Source: Pseudoduganella albidiflava (GTDB taxonomy: Bacteria > Pseudomonadota > Gammaproteobacteria > Burkholderiales > Burkholderiaceae_D). From it: 64,000 bases of DNA. The translations under genes were made by a program, and so were the position numbers. The DNA lies in the NCBI RefSeq assembly GCF_004322755.1, contig NZ_CP036401.1, positions 5,642,001 to 5,706,000 on the forward strand, read 5' to 3'. The notes under the pieces are model-generated. The model searched no databases, was not told the origin of the DNA, and saw only the letters and a program-made list of their open reading frames with translations. How positions within the stretch are numbered: the first letter of the stretch is position 1; the number at the start of each line of letters is the position of its first letter. This document shows positions 48,718-58,715 of this stretch, in pieces.

Positions 48718-49929
48718 ATGGCACACGCGGGCGGTATCAAGGAATCCATCTTTGCCTGGGAAGGCAAGGACAAGACGGGCAAGACCGTGCGCGGCGAACT
48801 GCGCGCGGGCGGCGAGGCGGTCGTCAACGTGACGCTGCGCCGCCAGGGCATCATGGTCACCAAGGTCAAGAAAAAGGTGTACCGCTCCGGCAAGAAGGTC
48901 ACCGACAAGGACATCACCCTGTTCACGCGCCAGCTGGCGACGATGATGAAGGCCGGCGTGCCGCTGCTGCAATCGTTCGATATCGTCGGCAAGGGGCACG
49001 CCAATCCGGCCGTGTCGAAACTGGTGATGGACCTGCGCTCGGACATCGAGACCGGCACCAGCCTGAATGGCGCGTTCCGCAAGTTCCCGCTGTATTTCGA
49101 CCCGCTGTTCTGCAACCTGGTGGGCGCCGGCGAACAGGCCGGCATCCTGGAAGACCTGCTGACGCGCCTGGCGATCTACAAGGAAAAGACGCTGGCGATG
49201 AAGGCCAAGATCAAGTCGGCGCTGACCTATCCGATCGCCATCCTGGCGGTGGCATTCATCGTCACGGCCGTGATCATGATCTGGGTGGTGCCGGCCTTCA
49301 AGGAGGTGTTCACCAGCTTCGGCGCGGATTTGCCGACGCCTACCCTGGTGGTGATGTCGATCTCGGAATTCTTCGTGGCCTGGTGGTACATGATCTTCGG
49401 CGGCCTGTTCGCCGCCGTATATTTCTTCTTCCAGGCCTGGCGCCGCTCGCTGTCCATGCAGCAGGCGATGGACCGCCTGCTGCTGAGGCTGCCGGTGTTC
49501 GGCGCCGTGATCAGGAAAGCCACCATTGCAAGGTGGACGCGCACGCTGTCGACCATGTTCGCGGCCGGCGTGCCGCTGGTCGAAGCGCTCGATTCCGTCG
49601 GCGGCGCCTCCGGGAATGCCGTCTACCTGGAAGCCACGCGCAATATCCAGAAAGAGGTGTCCACCGGGGTCAGCCTGACGGTGGCGATGCAGAACGTGGA
49701 AGTGTTTCCCAACATGGTGACGCAGATGGTGGCGATCGGCGAGGAATCCGGCGCGCTGGACAGCATGCTGGGCAAGGTCGCCGACTTCTTCGAGGAAGAA
49801 GTCGACGAGGCGGTGGCGTCGCTGTCGTCGCTGATGGAACCGGCCATCATGGTGATCCTGGGCGTGCTGATCGGCGGCCTGGTGGTGGCGATGTACCTGC
49901 CGATCTTCAAGCTCGGCTCGGTGGTGTAA
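48718..49929 (+). CDS. pilC: Type IV pilus inner-membrane platform PilC
   Basis: Polytopic platform protein, 403 aa, with two T2SSF domains (about 75-195 and 280-400) and three membrane segments (about 175, 225 and 380). FTRQLATMMKAGVPLLQSFD and WTRTLSTMFAAGVPLVEALD are the paired domain starts. It would normally be followed by pilD; here pilD is 9 kb away. Confidence 0.97.
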   Translation: MAHAGGIKESIFAWEGKDKTGKTVRGELRAGGEAVVNVTLRRQGIMVTKVKKKVYRSGKKVTDKDITLFTRQLATMMKAGVPLLQSFDIVGKGHANPAVSKLVMDLRSDIETGTSLNGAFRKFPLYFDPLFCNLVGAGEQAGILEDLLTRLAIYKEKTLAMKAKIKSALTYPIAILAVAFIVTAVIMIWVVPAFKEVFTSFGADLPTPTLVVMSISEFFVAWWYMIFGGLFAAVYFFFQAWRRSLSMQQAMDRLLLRLPVFGAVIRKATIARWTRTLSTMFAAGVPLVEALDSVGGASGNAVYLEATRNIQKEVSTGVSLTVAMQNVEVFPNMVTQMVAIGEESGALDSMLGKVADFFEEEVDEAVASLSSLMEPAIMVILGVLIGGLVVAMYLPIFKLGSVV

Positions 49930-49964
49930 GCCCCGCTGGCCCGGGGCTCATCCGCCCCCGGGCC

Positions 49965-51659
49965 TCAACCGCAGCAGGCCTTGAATTTCTGCCCGCTCCC
50001 GCACGGGCAAGGGTCGTTCCGGCCGACCTTGGCATGCGTCACCCGCTGCACCACCGGGGCCAGCGGGGCCTGCGGGGCCGGGTGGCGGATCGCCGGGGTA
50101 CCGGCCATCCAGCCCGCCTTGCCGCGCGGTGGCGCTTCATGTCCGGAACCATTTTCCCGTACCTGTGCCAGCGCCATGGTGCTGGCGACGAATACCCGCA
50201 GGCGCTCGTCGCGATCCGGGAAGGGCCGCCCTTCCGCGTCGAACATGAAGCGCGCCGCCACGAAATCCCTGCGTTCCTCGTCCGACATCACGCCGTGCGC
50301 CGCTTCGAGCCTGGCGATGAGGGGTGGCCCCGCCTGGAATGCCCGCTCGGCGATGGGCCCGTCATGGTCGCGCAGCGCCTTCTCGTAGACAGCCTGCACC
50401 AGGCGGCTCGCCTCGATCCATTGCCTGGGCTGCGGCTGCGACATGTACAGCTCGGCCAGGTCGAGGTAGGCCTCGTTGACCCGCAGCATGGCGCTCCTGA
50501 GGAGCTGTTCCGCCTCGCCGACGTCGCCCGGCAGCGCGCCGCGCCGGATCAGGTTGCCCACGATATGCCGTGCCTCGGGAAGCCCGGCATCGCTGGCCCG
50601 TTTCAGATAGGCCAGCGCCGCTGGCTCGTCGCGCGCGACGCCATCGCCGCGGTACAGGGCGATCCCCGCCTGGTATTGCCCGATCGGGTAGCCCGCTTCC
50701 GCGGCGCGCAGGGTCAGGCCGAACGCCGCTGTCGGGTCGGCCGCCATGCCCAGGCCATCGCGGTACATGGTCGACAGCAGGGTCAGGGCCAGCGGGTGGT
50801 CCTCGGCGGCGGCCCGTTCCAGGTGCTCGCGGGCGCGTGCGAAATCCACCGGCTCGCCGTGCAGGCCGTACAGGGCGGAGCGGCCGCACCAGGCCAGCGC
50901 ATCGATATCGCCATGCCGGCTGGCCAGGGCGATGAGGCTCACGCCGAGCGCGGTGAACTGCTCGCCGCGCCGGCCTTCCGACAGCGCGAGGCCATATTGG
51001 TAGCAGGCCGGCGGATAGTTCGCGTCGCTGGCGTAGCGCAGCAGGTCCAGCGCCCGGCCTTCCAGCGCGCCGAACTCGAAGCGCCTGGCAAACGACGCAA
51101 GCACGGCGTTGGGGCCTGCCCCGGATTCCTCGACGCTCGTTACCCATTGCTGGCGCAGCAGCATCGCGACCTGGTACTGGTCGGCCGCGATGTTTTCCAG
51201 CAGCGCCCGGTAGCACACTTCCTTCAGCTCATCCTTCCGCCCGTCGTCGGCCACGGCGTAGCCCGGCACCTCCGCACCGCCGTGCTGCTGGCGAAAAACG
51301 GTTTCAAGCAGGGCAATCGAGCTGGCCAGCGCCTGCCTGGCCAGCGTGGCGAAGCGCCCTTCGTCCAGCAGGCTGTCCTCGGGATGCGCGGCCGCGTTGC
51401 CCCAGCGGCGCAGGTCGTGCAACAGCGCGCGGGTGTCGGGGTTGATCAGGCGGGCCTTGACCAGCGCCCGGATCTTTTCATCCAGGCCCATCGGCGATTC
51501 GCGCCCGCCGCCCTGGTACAGCATGTCGCAGCACAGGCTGGCCAGCGCGCGGGTCTGGATCAGGGCATGCCTGGGGAAGTGGTGCTGGCTGCGCTTGGCT
51601 TCGCTGTACAGCTCGCCAATGCGCGCCGAGACGCGCCGTGCAAATTCAAGATCGTCCAT
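49965..51659 (-). CDS. DUF4145-like, Sel1-repeat and SEC-C motif protein
   Basis: Unusual 564-aa protein of unknown function. The N-terminal part (1-120) looks like DUF4145 (RALASLCCDMLYQGGG, LRRWGNAAAHPED). The middle (about 200-420) is a set of Sel1/TPR-like repeats (YPPACYQYGLALSEG; YPIGQYQAGIALYRGDGVA). The end is a SEC-C zinc motif, VGRNDPCPCGSGQKFKACCG. The ATG at 51659 is chosen at the family-like MDDLEFARRVS. It converges with pilC (35-nt gap) and is not part of the pilus operon. A scaffold or stress role is possible. Confidence 0.78.
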   Translation of the reverse strand: MDDLEFARRVSARIGELYSEAKRSQHHFPRHALIQTRALASLCCDMLYQGGGRESPMGLDEKIRALVKARLINPDTRALLHDLRRWGNAAAHPEDSLLDEGRFATLARQALASSIALLETVFRQQHGGAEVPGYAVADDGRKDELKEVCYRALLENIAADQYQVAMLLRQQWVTSVEESGAGPNAVLASFARRFEFGALEGRALDLLRYASDANYPPACYQYGLALSEGRRGEQFTALGVSLIALASRHGDIDALAWCGRSALYGLHGEPVDFARAREHLERAAAEDHPLALTLLSTMYRDGLGMAADPTAAFGLTLRAAEAGYPIGQYQAGIALYRGDGVARDEPAALAYLKRASDAGLPEARHIVGNLIRRGALPGDVGEAEQLLRSAMLRVNEAYLDLAELYMSQPQPRQWIEASRLVQAVYEKALRDHDGPIAERAFQAGPPLIARLEAAHGVMSDEERRDFVAARFMFDAEGRPFPDRDERLRVFVASTMALAQVRENGSGHEAPPRGKAGWMAGTPAIRHPAPQAPLAPVVQRVTHAKVGRNDPCPCGSGQKFKACCG

Positions 51660-51756
51660 GTGTCGCGGTAGATGCGGCGGAAATGCCGCGCCGCCAGTGT
51701 ACCGCAGTGTTCCCTTCCGGCCACGCCTGATGCCCGAAACGGGGTTCGCCGACGCC

Positions 51757-53106
51757 TCAATGCCGGGCCGCGGGCTGCAGCACCGGCGCACCGGCGGCGC
51801 CCGCTGCAGGCGCCAGCCTGACCCGCAGTACCGCCACCGCCGCGCACAGCATCAGCACGCCGGCGAGCCGGATCACGTTTTCCGGGTTGCCGCCCAGTAG
51901 CCCCCGGTAGTACAGCGGCAGCGTGAAGATCTGGATGATCATCGGGATCACGATGAACATGTTGAAGATGCCCATGTACACGCCGGTGCGCGCCGGCGGG
52001 ATGCACCCGGCCAGCATCACGTAGGGATTGCCCATCATGCTGGCCCATGCCAGGCCGATGCCGACCATCGGGATGAACAGCAGGGCCGGTTCGCGGATCA
52101 TCGGGATGGACAGCATGCAGGCGCCGGCCACCGCCACGCACGCGGCATGCATGCGCTTGGCGCCGAAGCGCCGCGTAAACGGCACCAGGGCGAAAGCGGC
52201 CAGGAAGGCGATGAAGTTGTAGAAGGCGCCGACCTGCCCGTTGAGCAGGCCCGCGTCCCGGAAGCCCTGGCTGGCCGGATCGGTGGTGCCGTACATGGTC
52301 TGCGACAGCGACAGCATGATGTACTGCCAGTAGCAGAACATGGCATACCACTGGAACAGCTTGACGAACGCCAGCTGGCGCATGGTGGGCGGCATCTCGC
52401 GCATGGCTTGCCCGATGTCGGCCAGCACCGCGCGTATCCCGGGCCGGCCGGCGGCGCGCAAGCGGGCCAGTTCCGCGGCGTCGGGTGGCAGCTCGGGCGT
52501 GGTGCGGATCGACCACAGCACGCTGGTGATGGACATGAACGCGCCGATCAGGAACGCGGCCACCACGACTTGCGGGATATGGCTGCCGTTGGTCGCATCC
52601 TTGTCCATGCCCAGCAGGACGAGCAGCGACGGCGTCAGGTAGGCCAGCGTCTGGCCGAGCCCCGTGAATGCGCTCTGCGTGAGGAAACCCAGCGAATGCT
52701 GGGGCGGCGCCAGCTTGTCGCTGACGAAGGCGCGGTAGGGTTCCATGGTGACGTTGTTGGCGGCGTCCAGGATCCACAGCAGGCTGGCCGCCATCCACAG
52801 CGTGGCGCTGAACGGCATGAACAGCAGTCCCAGGCTGCACAGGATCGCGCCGACCAGGAAATATGGCGTGCGCCGGCCCCAGCGCGTGACCGTGCGGTCG
52901 CTCATCGCGCCGACCAGCGGCTGCACCAGCAGGCCGGTGACGGGGCCGGCCAGCCACAGCAGGGGCAGCGTCGCCTCGTCGGCACCCAGGTACTTGTAGA
53001 TCGGGCTCATGCTGCTCTGCTGCAGCCCGAAGCTGAACTGGATGCCGAAGAAACCCACGTTCATGTTGACGATCTGCCGGAACGACAGGTGGGGTTGGTA
53101 TGCCAT
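51757..53106 (-). CDS. MFS sugar transporter of a sucrose locus (SuxC-like)
   Basis: Inner-membrane transporter of the GPH/SUC type, 449 aa with about 12 hydrophobic segments. Early motifs are [20 protein letters not shown] and the loop [18 protein letters not shown], characteristic of sucrose/maltose-type MFS proteins. The ATG at 53106 (MAYQPHLSF) has GGAG 11 nt upstream; an ATG 18 nt earlier is possible. It is the last gene of the LacI-receptor-amylosucrase-MFS cluster, equivalent to suxC of Xanthomonas. It would bring sucrose from the periplasm to the cytoplasm. Confidence 0.87.
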   Translation of the reverse strand: MAYQPHLSFRQIVNMNVGFFGIQFSFGLQQSSMSPIYKYLGADEATLPLLWLAGPVTGLLVQPLVGAMSDRTVTRWGRRTPYFLVGAILCSLGLLFMPFSATLWMAASLLWILDAANNVTMEPYRAFVSDKLAPPQHSLGFLTQSAFTGLGQTLAYLTPSLLVLLGMDKDATNGSHIPQVVVAAFLIGAFMSITSVLWSIRTTPELPPDAAELARLRAAGRPGIRAVLADIGQAMREMPPTMRQLAFVKLFQWYAMFCYWQYIMLSLSQTMYGTTDPASQGFRDAGLLNGQVGAFYNFIAFLAAFALVPFTRRFGAKRMHAACVAVAGACMLSIPMIREPALLFIPMVGIGLAWASMMGNPYVMLAGCIPPARTGVYMGIFNMFIVIPMIIQIFTLPLYYRGLLGGNPENVIRLAGVLMLCAAVAVLRVRLAPAAGAAGAPVLQPAARH

Positions 53107-53221
53107 CGCGATTGTCTCCGTCATGGTGGCGCCATGATGCGCCTGATAGGGGTGGTCCGTGTGCCCGCGCATGTTTTCCGCGCTTTTTCGGGCACATCCG
53201 GTTGTTACACGTGCTGCCCCG

Positions 53222-55093
53222 CTAGCGCCGCAGCCACAGCATGCTCCATGGCGCCAGCTCCACCTTGCCGGAGTAGCCGGGCCATGTACCCGCTCCCAGG
53301 GCAGGCAGGTCGACCACCATGGTGCGCTCGGAGAAGTTGAACAGGGCCAGGAAATCGTCGCCGCGCGCCAGCGCCAGCAGCGCGTCGTCCGGTACCGGCA
53401 ACAGCTTGCGCGGCACATCGGCCGCCAATGCCGGGCACTGGCGGCGCTCCTCGACCAGCGCGCGCAGCGCGTGGAATACCCGCCCCGACCAGGTATCCGG
53501 ATCGTCGCGGCGCGCCAGGCTGTCGTCATCGAACACCGGGCGCTGGACCCAGCGCGTGTCGTGCGCCCGCTGCGCGTCGGTGCGATAGGCATGGTCGTTG
53601 CTCATGCCCAGTTCATCGCCCATGTACAGCATCGGCATGCCGCCGAATGCCAGGGCCACCCCGTGCACCAGGAGCAGGCGCCGCAGCGCCATTTCGCGTG
53701 CCAGCGGCCCTTCGGCCGTCTCGAAGCCCGTCAGCGCCGCCGCCATGCCGTTGGTGGCCGTGATGGTGCCGTCCGATGGCGCGGCGGCACCGTTCTGGAA
53801 GGGCACGCCGGCGGCGTAGGTGCCGCCCTCGCCATGGAAGAAGCGCGCGACGGCGGCCAGGCGTCCGGCGGCGCCGCCCGCTTCGTCGAGCAGGATCTTC
53901 CAGCCGATATCGTCGTGGCAGCGCACATAGGTCAGCCAGCTCGCGCCGGGTGGCGGATTCGGCGTGCGCGCGATCACGGCTCGCAGCAGTTCGGTATCCT
54001 GCTCGGCCAGCGCGGCCCAGCCGGCGGCCATCAGCGTGCTGTGATAGGCCAGGTGGCATTCCGGCTTGCCGGCGTCGCCCAGGTAGGCCGGCAGGTCGCG
54101 GGTCGGCACGATGGCCTCCGCCTTCAGCAGCACGGCCGGCGCGGCGATGCCGACGATGGCGCGCAGCGCCTGCAGCAGCGCGTGCACTTCCGGCTGGTTC
54201 ATGCACGCGGTTCCCTCGCGTTTCCACAGGAAGGCGGTGGAGTCGAGGCGGAACACTTCGACGCCGCGGTTCGCCAGCCGCAGCAGCGCCGCGGCGATTT
54301 CCGCCAGCACCTCGGGATTGGCGTAGTTCAAATCCCACTGGAACGGGTAGAAGGTGGTCCATACCCAGCCTTCCATGGCCGGCACCTGGGTGAAGTTGCC
54401 GGGTGCCGCTTCGGGAAACACCTGGCCGAGCGTGCTTTCGTAGCGCTCCGGCATGGCGCGGTCGGGGAATACGTGGAAGAACTTGCGCAGGCGCGCGTCG
54501 CCCGCCATCGCCCCACGGGCCCAGGCGTGATCGTCGGCCACGTGGTTCAGCACGAAATCCGCGCACAGGCTGATGCCCGCATCGCGCAGCTGGCCGCACA
54601 GCGTTTCCAGGTCGGCCATGCTGCCCAGCGCGGGATCGACTTCATCGAAGCTGGCCACGGCGAAGCCGCCATCGTTCTCGCCAGCCCGCGCGCGCAGGAA
54701 CGGCAGCAGGTGCAGGTAGGTGACGCCCAGCGCGCGCAGGTGGCCGATGCGCCGCCCTACCCCGGCCAGGTCGCCGCCGAAGCGCGACGCATAGGCGCTG
54801 TAGCCCAGCATGTCCTGGCGCAGGAACCAGTCCGGCTCGGCGGCGCGCCGCGCATCCAGCGCCAGCAGGTCGGCCGGGCGCGCGGCCAGCAGGCCGCCCA
54901 CCGTGGCCAGCAAGGTTTCGTACCATTGGCCGAAGCCGGGGCATGCGCCATACAGGCCGGCCAGGCGCTGGTACAGCAGCGGGCCATGCTCGGCGTAGCG
55001 GCGTGCCGCGGCGGCACGCAGCGGGGCGGGAAGCGCCGCCAGCAGCGGCTCGGCGGATGGAACATCGGCAAGATCGGTCATGGAACGGGACAT
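53222..55093 (-). CDS. Amylosucrase or sucrose hydrolase (GH13_4)
   Basis: GH13 enzyme of 623 aa acting on sucrose: glucan synthesis (amylosucrase) or hydrolysis (SuxB-like). Conserved regions are DFVLNHVADDH, the nucleophile Asp in VEVFRLDSTAF, the acid/base Glu in VLLKAEAI and the third Asp in VRCHDDIGW. The N-terminal helical domain and C-terminal beta domain match amylosucrase order and length (about 630). No signal peptide is seen, so it is cytosolic. It lies 11 nt after the TonB receptor gene. Confidence 0.92.
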   Translation of the reverse strand: MSRSMTDLADVPSAEPLLAALPAPLRAAAARRYAEHGPLLYQRLAGLYGACPGFGQWYETLLATVGGLLAARPADLLALDARRAAEPDWFLRQDMLGYSAYASRFGGDLAGVGRRIGHLRALGVTYLHLLPFLRARAGENDGGFAVASFDEVDPALGSMADLETLCGQLRDAGISLCADFVLNHVADDHAWARGAMAGDARLRKFFHVFPDRAMPERYESTLGQVFPEAAPGNFTQVPAMEGWVWTTFYPFQWDLNYANPEVLAEIAAALLRLANRGVEVFRLDSTAFLWKREGTACMNQPEVHALLQALRAIVGIAAPAVLLKAEAIVPTRDLPAYLGDAGKPECHLAYHSTLMAAGWAALAEQDTELLRAVIARTPNPPPGASWLTYVRCHDDIGWKILLDEAGGAAGRLAAVARFFHGEGGTYAAGVPFQNGAAAPSDGTITATNGMAAALTGFETAEGPLAREMALRRLLLVHGVALAFGGMPMLYMGDELGMSNDHAYRTDAQRAHDTRWVQRPVFDDDSLARRDDPDTWSGRVFHALRALVEERRQCPALAADVPRKLLPVPDDALLALARGDDFLALFNFSERTMVVDLPALGAGTWPGYSGKVELAPWSMLWLRR

Positions 55094-55104
55094 GTGAAAG
55101 CGGT

Positions 55105-57378
55105 TCAGAACGTGTACCTGGCGCTGGCCTTGATGGAACGGCCGCTGACCGAGCGGGCCGCGTGGCCGTCGCCCTCCGCCTCCGTATAGCCGGTGGCGTT
55201 GAACAGGTTGTTGGCCGACAGCGACAGCGTGACCTGGTCGGTGACGCGGTAGTTGGCGAAGGCGCTCACCGTGCGGTAAGCGGGCAGCACGAAGGTGTTC
55301 TGGTCATCCGCCCACGACCTGCCCGTGCCGACCAGGCTGGCGCCCACCATGGCCTTGCCGAAGTCGTACGTGGCAGCCAGCTGGTACACGGCCTTGGCCT
55401 GGCGGCGCGGCGTGTTGCCGACCAGCGCTTCGCTGCCCGGCGCGGTGGCGCTGATCTCGGCATCGGTCAGCGTCAGGCCGCCGTTGAGCTGGAAATCGCC
55501 GTTGCGCCACGCCGCCTCGACCTCGACGCCTTTCGCGTCGTAGCTGTTGGCCGTGCTGGTTTGCGTGGTCACTTCATAGTTGCTTTCGCGCGTCTTCGCA
55601 TGGAAGGCCGTGACGAAGGCGCTCAGCGGGCCACTGCGCCACTTCACGCCGCCCTCGAGCTGGCGCACGGTATTGATGCTGACCGGCGCGCTGCCGTCGA
55701 GCGGTGCGCCGAACAGGATGCGGTCGGCATTGAAGGCGACGCCTTCGCTGGTCCGGGCGAACAGGGCCAGGCCGCCGGTGAGGCGGTAGTTGGCCCCCAC
55801 CGAATACGAGTTGTGGCTCACGTCATAGTCGACGCGCTGCACGGTGGCGGGATCGTAGCGCAGCGCGCCGGTGGCGATATTGGCCGTGCCGTTCGCGCTT
55901 TGCCGGTCGTGGCGCACGCTGGCGTCGACGTTCAGCGCGCCGGCCTCGTAGCCCAGGTTGACATAGGGCGAGCGGTACTTGTACCGCATGTCCACGGCAC
56001 GCGAGCAGCAGGCGCCGAATGCGGGACCGACCAGGCCGGGGGTGGCGCTGGCTGTTTGCAGCAACGCGGGCTTGTCGCCGATGGCCTGCATCAGGTATTC
56101 GTTGAAGTTCCACGTCAGGCCCAGGTCCTGGTTGGCGAGGTAGACGCCGCCGGTGGCCGTGAGGCGCGCTCCGTCGGCCAGCTGGAAGGTGCGCGCCAGC
56201 TTCGTGTCGTTCATCACCGAGCCGGCATCGTCGATGGAGGTATTGAACACGACCGCCGAGAATGCCCGGCCCGCGTAGGCCTGGCCAGTCTGCGGCCCCG
56301 TGGCGAAGATGTAGTCGCCCTCCATGCCGCTGTTCCCGGCGAAGACGCCGATGAAGCGGCCGCTGTTGTTCGACTTGCGCAGCCGCTCGGTCAGGGTCCA
56401 GCCGTTGCCGAGATCGAACCGGGCTTCCAGGCCGACGGCGGTGCTGCGCACGCGCAGGCCGTCGTTGACGTCGTGCGCCACCTGGCGGTTGTTCTTGTCG
56501 AGCGTGACGTCCGGCACCCAGTAGGGCGAGTAGAAGCTGGCGGTGCGCGGGTCGATGCCATCGATCGCGGCCACCCGCCCGTCGGCGATGCGCACCGGCA
56601 CCGGCAGCGCGGTCGGCGTCTGGTCGTCGAGGTGCTTGACCGACAGGCGCAGGTAGCCGTTGTCGAATTCACGGGTGATGTTGGCGCGCAGCTGGCCACC
56701 CTTCTCGGTCGTGACGCCGGCATTGCGCACGCCTTCGCCGTTGCGGTAGAAGCCGCCGATGAAGAAGCGCGTGCGCGGCGCCAGCGTGCCGCCGTAGTCG
56801 GCATCGATCCGCTTCGAATCGTGGTCCAGCCCCGCCGTCAGGCCGATGCTGCCGCCCTGCTGCTCGCCGGTCTTGCCGATGAAGTTGATGATGCCGCCCG
56901 GCGCATTGGTGGCCAGCGTGGAGGCGGAGCCGCCGCGCACCACTTCCAGGTGCGACAGGCCGCCGTCGATGCGCATGAAGGCATCCGGCGTCGTGAAGTT
57001 GAAGTCGCCCGACTGCAGGATCGGCAAGCCGTCTTCCTGCATCTGCACGTAGCGCGAGCCGCCCGCGGAAATCGGCACGCCGCGCACTGTCATGTTGGCA
57101 TTGCCTTCGCCGCCCGAGGATTCGGACCGCACGCCGGGCACCGAGCGCAGCACGTCCGCCGCGCTGGTCGGCACCGACTGCGCGATGGTGTCGGCTTCGA
57201 GCGTGCTGACCGAGACGCTCGATTTCATCTTCGACGTGCCGCCGGCCGTGCCGGTGACGACCACGCGGTTCATCTGCAAGGCGTCGTCCGCCGCCGGTGC
57301 TTCCTGGGCCAGCGCGCCGCTCATGTGCAGCAGGGCGAGCGATACCGCCGCCCCCATGCGGGTGCAAGGGAATGTCAT
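55105..57378 (-). CDS. TonB-dependent receptor of a sucrose locus (SuxA-like)
   Basis: Outer-membrane receptor of 757 aa. The start at ATG 57378 has a perfect GGAGGAGA site; the signal peptide ends near HMSGALAQ (about residue 25). A TonB-box-like MNRVVVTGTA is followed by the plug (TSAADVLRSVPGVRSESSG; VRGGSASTLATNAPGGIINF) and a barrel ending SGRSIKASARYTF. Clustered with amylosucrase, an MFS sugar transporter and a LacI regulator, it matches SuxA, the sucrose-specific receptor of Xanthomonas. A LacI-type operator lies 82 nt upstream. Confidence 0.9.
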   Translation of the reverse strand: MTFPCTRMGAAVSLALLHMSGALAQEAPAADDALQMNRVVVTGTAGGTSKMKSSVSVSTLEADTIAQSVPTSAADVLRSVPGVRSESSGGEGNANMTVRGVPISAGGSRYVQMQEDGLPILQSGDFNFTTPDAFMRIDGGLSHLEVVRGGSASTLATNAPGGIINFIGKTGEQQGGSIGLTAGLDHDSKRIDADYGGTLAPRTRFFIGGFYRNGEGVRNAGVTTEKGGQLRANITREFDNGYLRLSVKHLDDQTPTALPVPVRIADGRVAAIDGIDPRTASFYSPYWVPDVTLDKNNRQVAHDVNDGLRVRSTAVGLEARFDLGNGWTLTERLRKSNNSGRFIGVFAGNSGMEGDYIFATGPQTGQAYAGRAFSAVVFNTSIDDAGSVMNDTKLARTFQLADGARLTATGGVYLANQDLGLTWNFNEYLMQAIGDKPALLQTASATPGLVGPAFGACCSRAVDMRYKYRSPYVNLGYEAGALNVDASVRHDRQSANGTANIATGALRYDPATVQRVDYDVSHNSYSVGANYRLTGGLALFARTSEGVAFNADRILFGAPLDGSAPVSINTVRQLEGGVKWRSGPLSAFVTAFHAKTRESNYEVTTQTSTANSYDAKGVEVEAAWRNGDFQLNGGLTLTDAEISATAPGSEALVGNTPRRQAKAVYQLAATYDFGKAMVGASLVGTGRSWADDQNTFVLPAYRTVSAFANYRVTDQVTLSLSANNLFNATGYTEAEGDGHAARSVSGRSIKASARYTF

Positions 57379-57459
57379 TGTCTCCTCCGATGTTTTTGAT
57401 GTGTGGCCGCGCCGCCGTGGTGGTGCGCCGGACAAATTATCACGACTTTTGCAAATCAT

Positions 57460-57473
57460 TGCAATCGATTGCA
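57460..57473. promoter_or_regulatory. LacI-type operator before the SuxA-like gene
   Basis: TGCAATCGATTGCA is a perfect 14-bp palindrome with the central CG usual for LacI/GalR operators. It is located 82 nt before the receptor start in an AT-rich tract. Confidence 0.7.
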
Positions 57474-57590
57474 TTAGTTTATTTTTTGGGGTTGCTTTGC
57501 CACTACGCGCCAGTCTGTCCGCTGTTGTTGGACTGATCCGCTTAGAGCAACGGCGACGCCACGGATGGATGGGTCAGAATTCAGCTCGAA

Positions 57591-57604
57591 TGCAAACGAT
57601 TACA
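57591..57604. promoter_or_regulatory. Second LacI-type operator near the lacI-type gene end
   Basis: TGCAAACGATTACA matches the operator at 57460-57473 at 12 of 14 positions with the same CG centre; 131 nt separate the two starts. This allows looping by a tetramer or dimer pair. Confidence 0.55.
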
Positions 57605-57644
57605 AGCAGGTGCACGGGAAACCAAGATATCCAGCAGGAAAGAT

Positions 57645-58715
57645 TCAGGGATGGGATGCGGACGGTTCGCCCGCGCTGGCGCGCACGACCAGTTCCGTGG
57701 CGAGCTGCACCGACGGGGCGGCGCCCCCTTCGATCAACGTCATCAGCGCGGCCACCATCGCGCGGCCGGCTTCGCCGATCGGCTGCCGTACGGTGCTGAG
57801 GCGGGGGTGGAACCACGCGGCCTGGGGAATATCGTCATAGCCGACGACGGCCACGTCGTCCGGCACGCGCCGGCCATGCGCACGCAGGCTGTCGATGGCG
57901 GTCATGGCCAGCAGGTCGCTGCAGGCGAACACGGCATCGCAGTCGATGCCGCGGGCGTGCAGGGTCTCGACCGCTTCCCGCCCGCCGCGGGGCAGGAACG
58001 ATGTCGATACCTGCAGGCGCGGCTCCACGGCAATGCCATGCCTGGCCAGGGCTTCGCAATGGCCGCGATAGCGCTGGGCCGGTTCGGGCAGGTCGATATC
58101 GCCAAGGAAGGCGATGCGCCGGCGGCCCTGGGCGATCAGGTGCTCGGTGGCGAGCAGGCCGCCGCCGGCATTGTCGCTGCCGATGCAGCAATACAGTTGC
58201 CGGGGCAGCTGTGCGCCCCAGACCACGATCGGCACCTTGCGGGCGGCCAGCTCGTTGAGTTCCTCATGGCGCCCCCACTGGCCGACGAGGATGACGCCGA
58301 CCACGCGGCCCGAATCGAAGGTCGCCGCCGCCGCGGCACCCAGCTCGTCGACGGGAATGCGCGAGAACAGCATGTCAAAGCCCTGCTCGGTGAGCGCATC
58401 GGCCAGGCTGCCCAGCATGGCCAGCAGGAACGGGTCCGTCAGGCTCTGGTGGCTCTTGCGGTCGAACGGAATCAGCACGCTGATCGAGCGGTTCTGCTTC
58501 AGGCGCAGGTTCTGCGCGCCGATATTGATCGAGTACTTCAGCGACGCGGCCAGTTCGAGGATGCGGCCGCGGGTCTCGGCGTTGACGAGCGGGCTGTTGT
58601 TCAAGGCACGCGACACGGTGGCCGTGGAAACCCCGGCCAGCCGGGCGATATCGGCCATCTGCAGGCGCCGCTGCGCCACCTCGCTGCTGGAACTGTCTTG
58701 CCGTGCTTTCGCCAT
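57645..58715 (-). CDS. LacI/GalR-family regulator of the sucrose locus (SuxR-like)
   Basis: 356-aa repressor. The HTH is at about 20-60 (MADIARLAGVSTATVSRALN, then the hinge region AASLKYSINIGAQNLR), followed by a sugar-binding Peripla_BP domain (GVILVGQWGRHEEL; CDAVFACSDLLAMTAID; VVGYDDIPQA). The ATG at 58715 leaves a 19-residue Ser/Gln-rich lead. It is upstream of the SuxA-like receptor on the same strand. It likely represses the locus through the two operators described and releases on sucrose or a derivative. Confidence 0.92.
   Translation of the reverse strand: MAKARQDSSSSEVAQRRLQMADIARLAGVSTATVSRALNNSPLVNAETRGRILELAASLKYSINIGAQNLRLKQNRSISVLIPFDRKSHQSLTDPFLLAMLGSLADALTEQGFDMLFSRIPVDELGAAAAATFDSGRVVGVILVGQWGRHEELNELAARKVPIVVWGAQLPRQLYCCIGSDNAGGGLLATEHLIAQGRRRIAFLGDIDLPEPAQRYRGHCEALARHGIAVEPRLQVSTSFLPRGGREAVETLHARGIDCDAVFACSDLLAMTAIDSLRAHGRRVPDDVAVVGYDDIPQAAWFHPRLSTVRQPIGEAGRAMVAALMTLIEGGAAPSVQLATELVVRASAGEPSASHP

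Noticed and set aside
49929..49948. AGCCCCG/CGGGGCT stem as a terminator after pilC
   Set aside because: Good stem but no T-run after it; kept only as a possible weak end signal.
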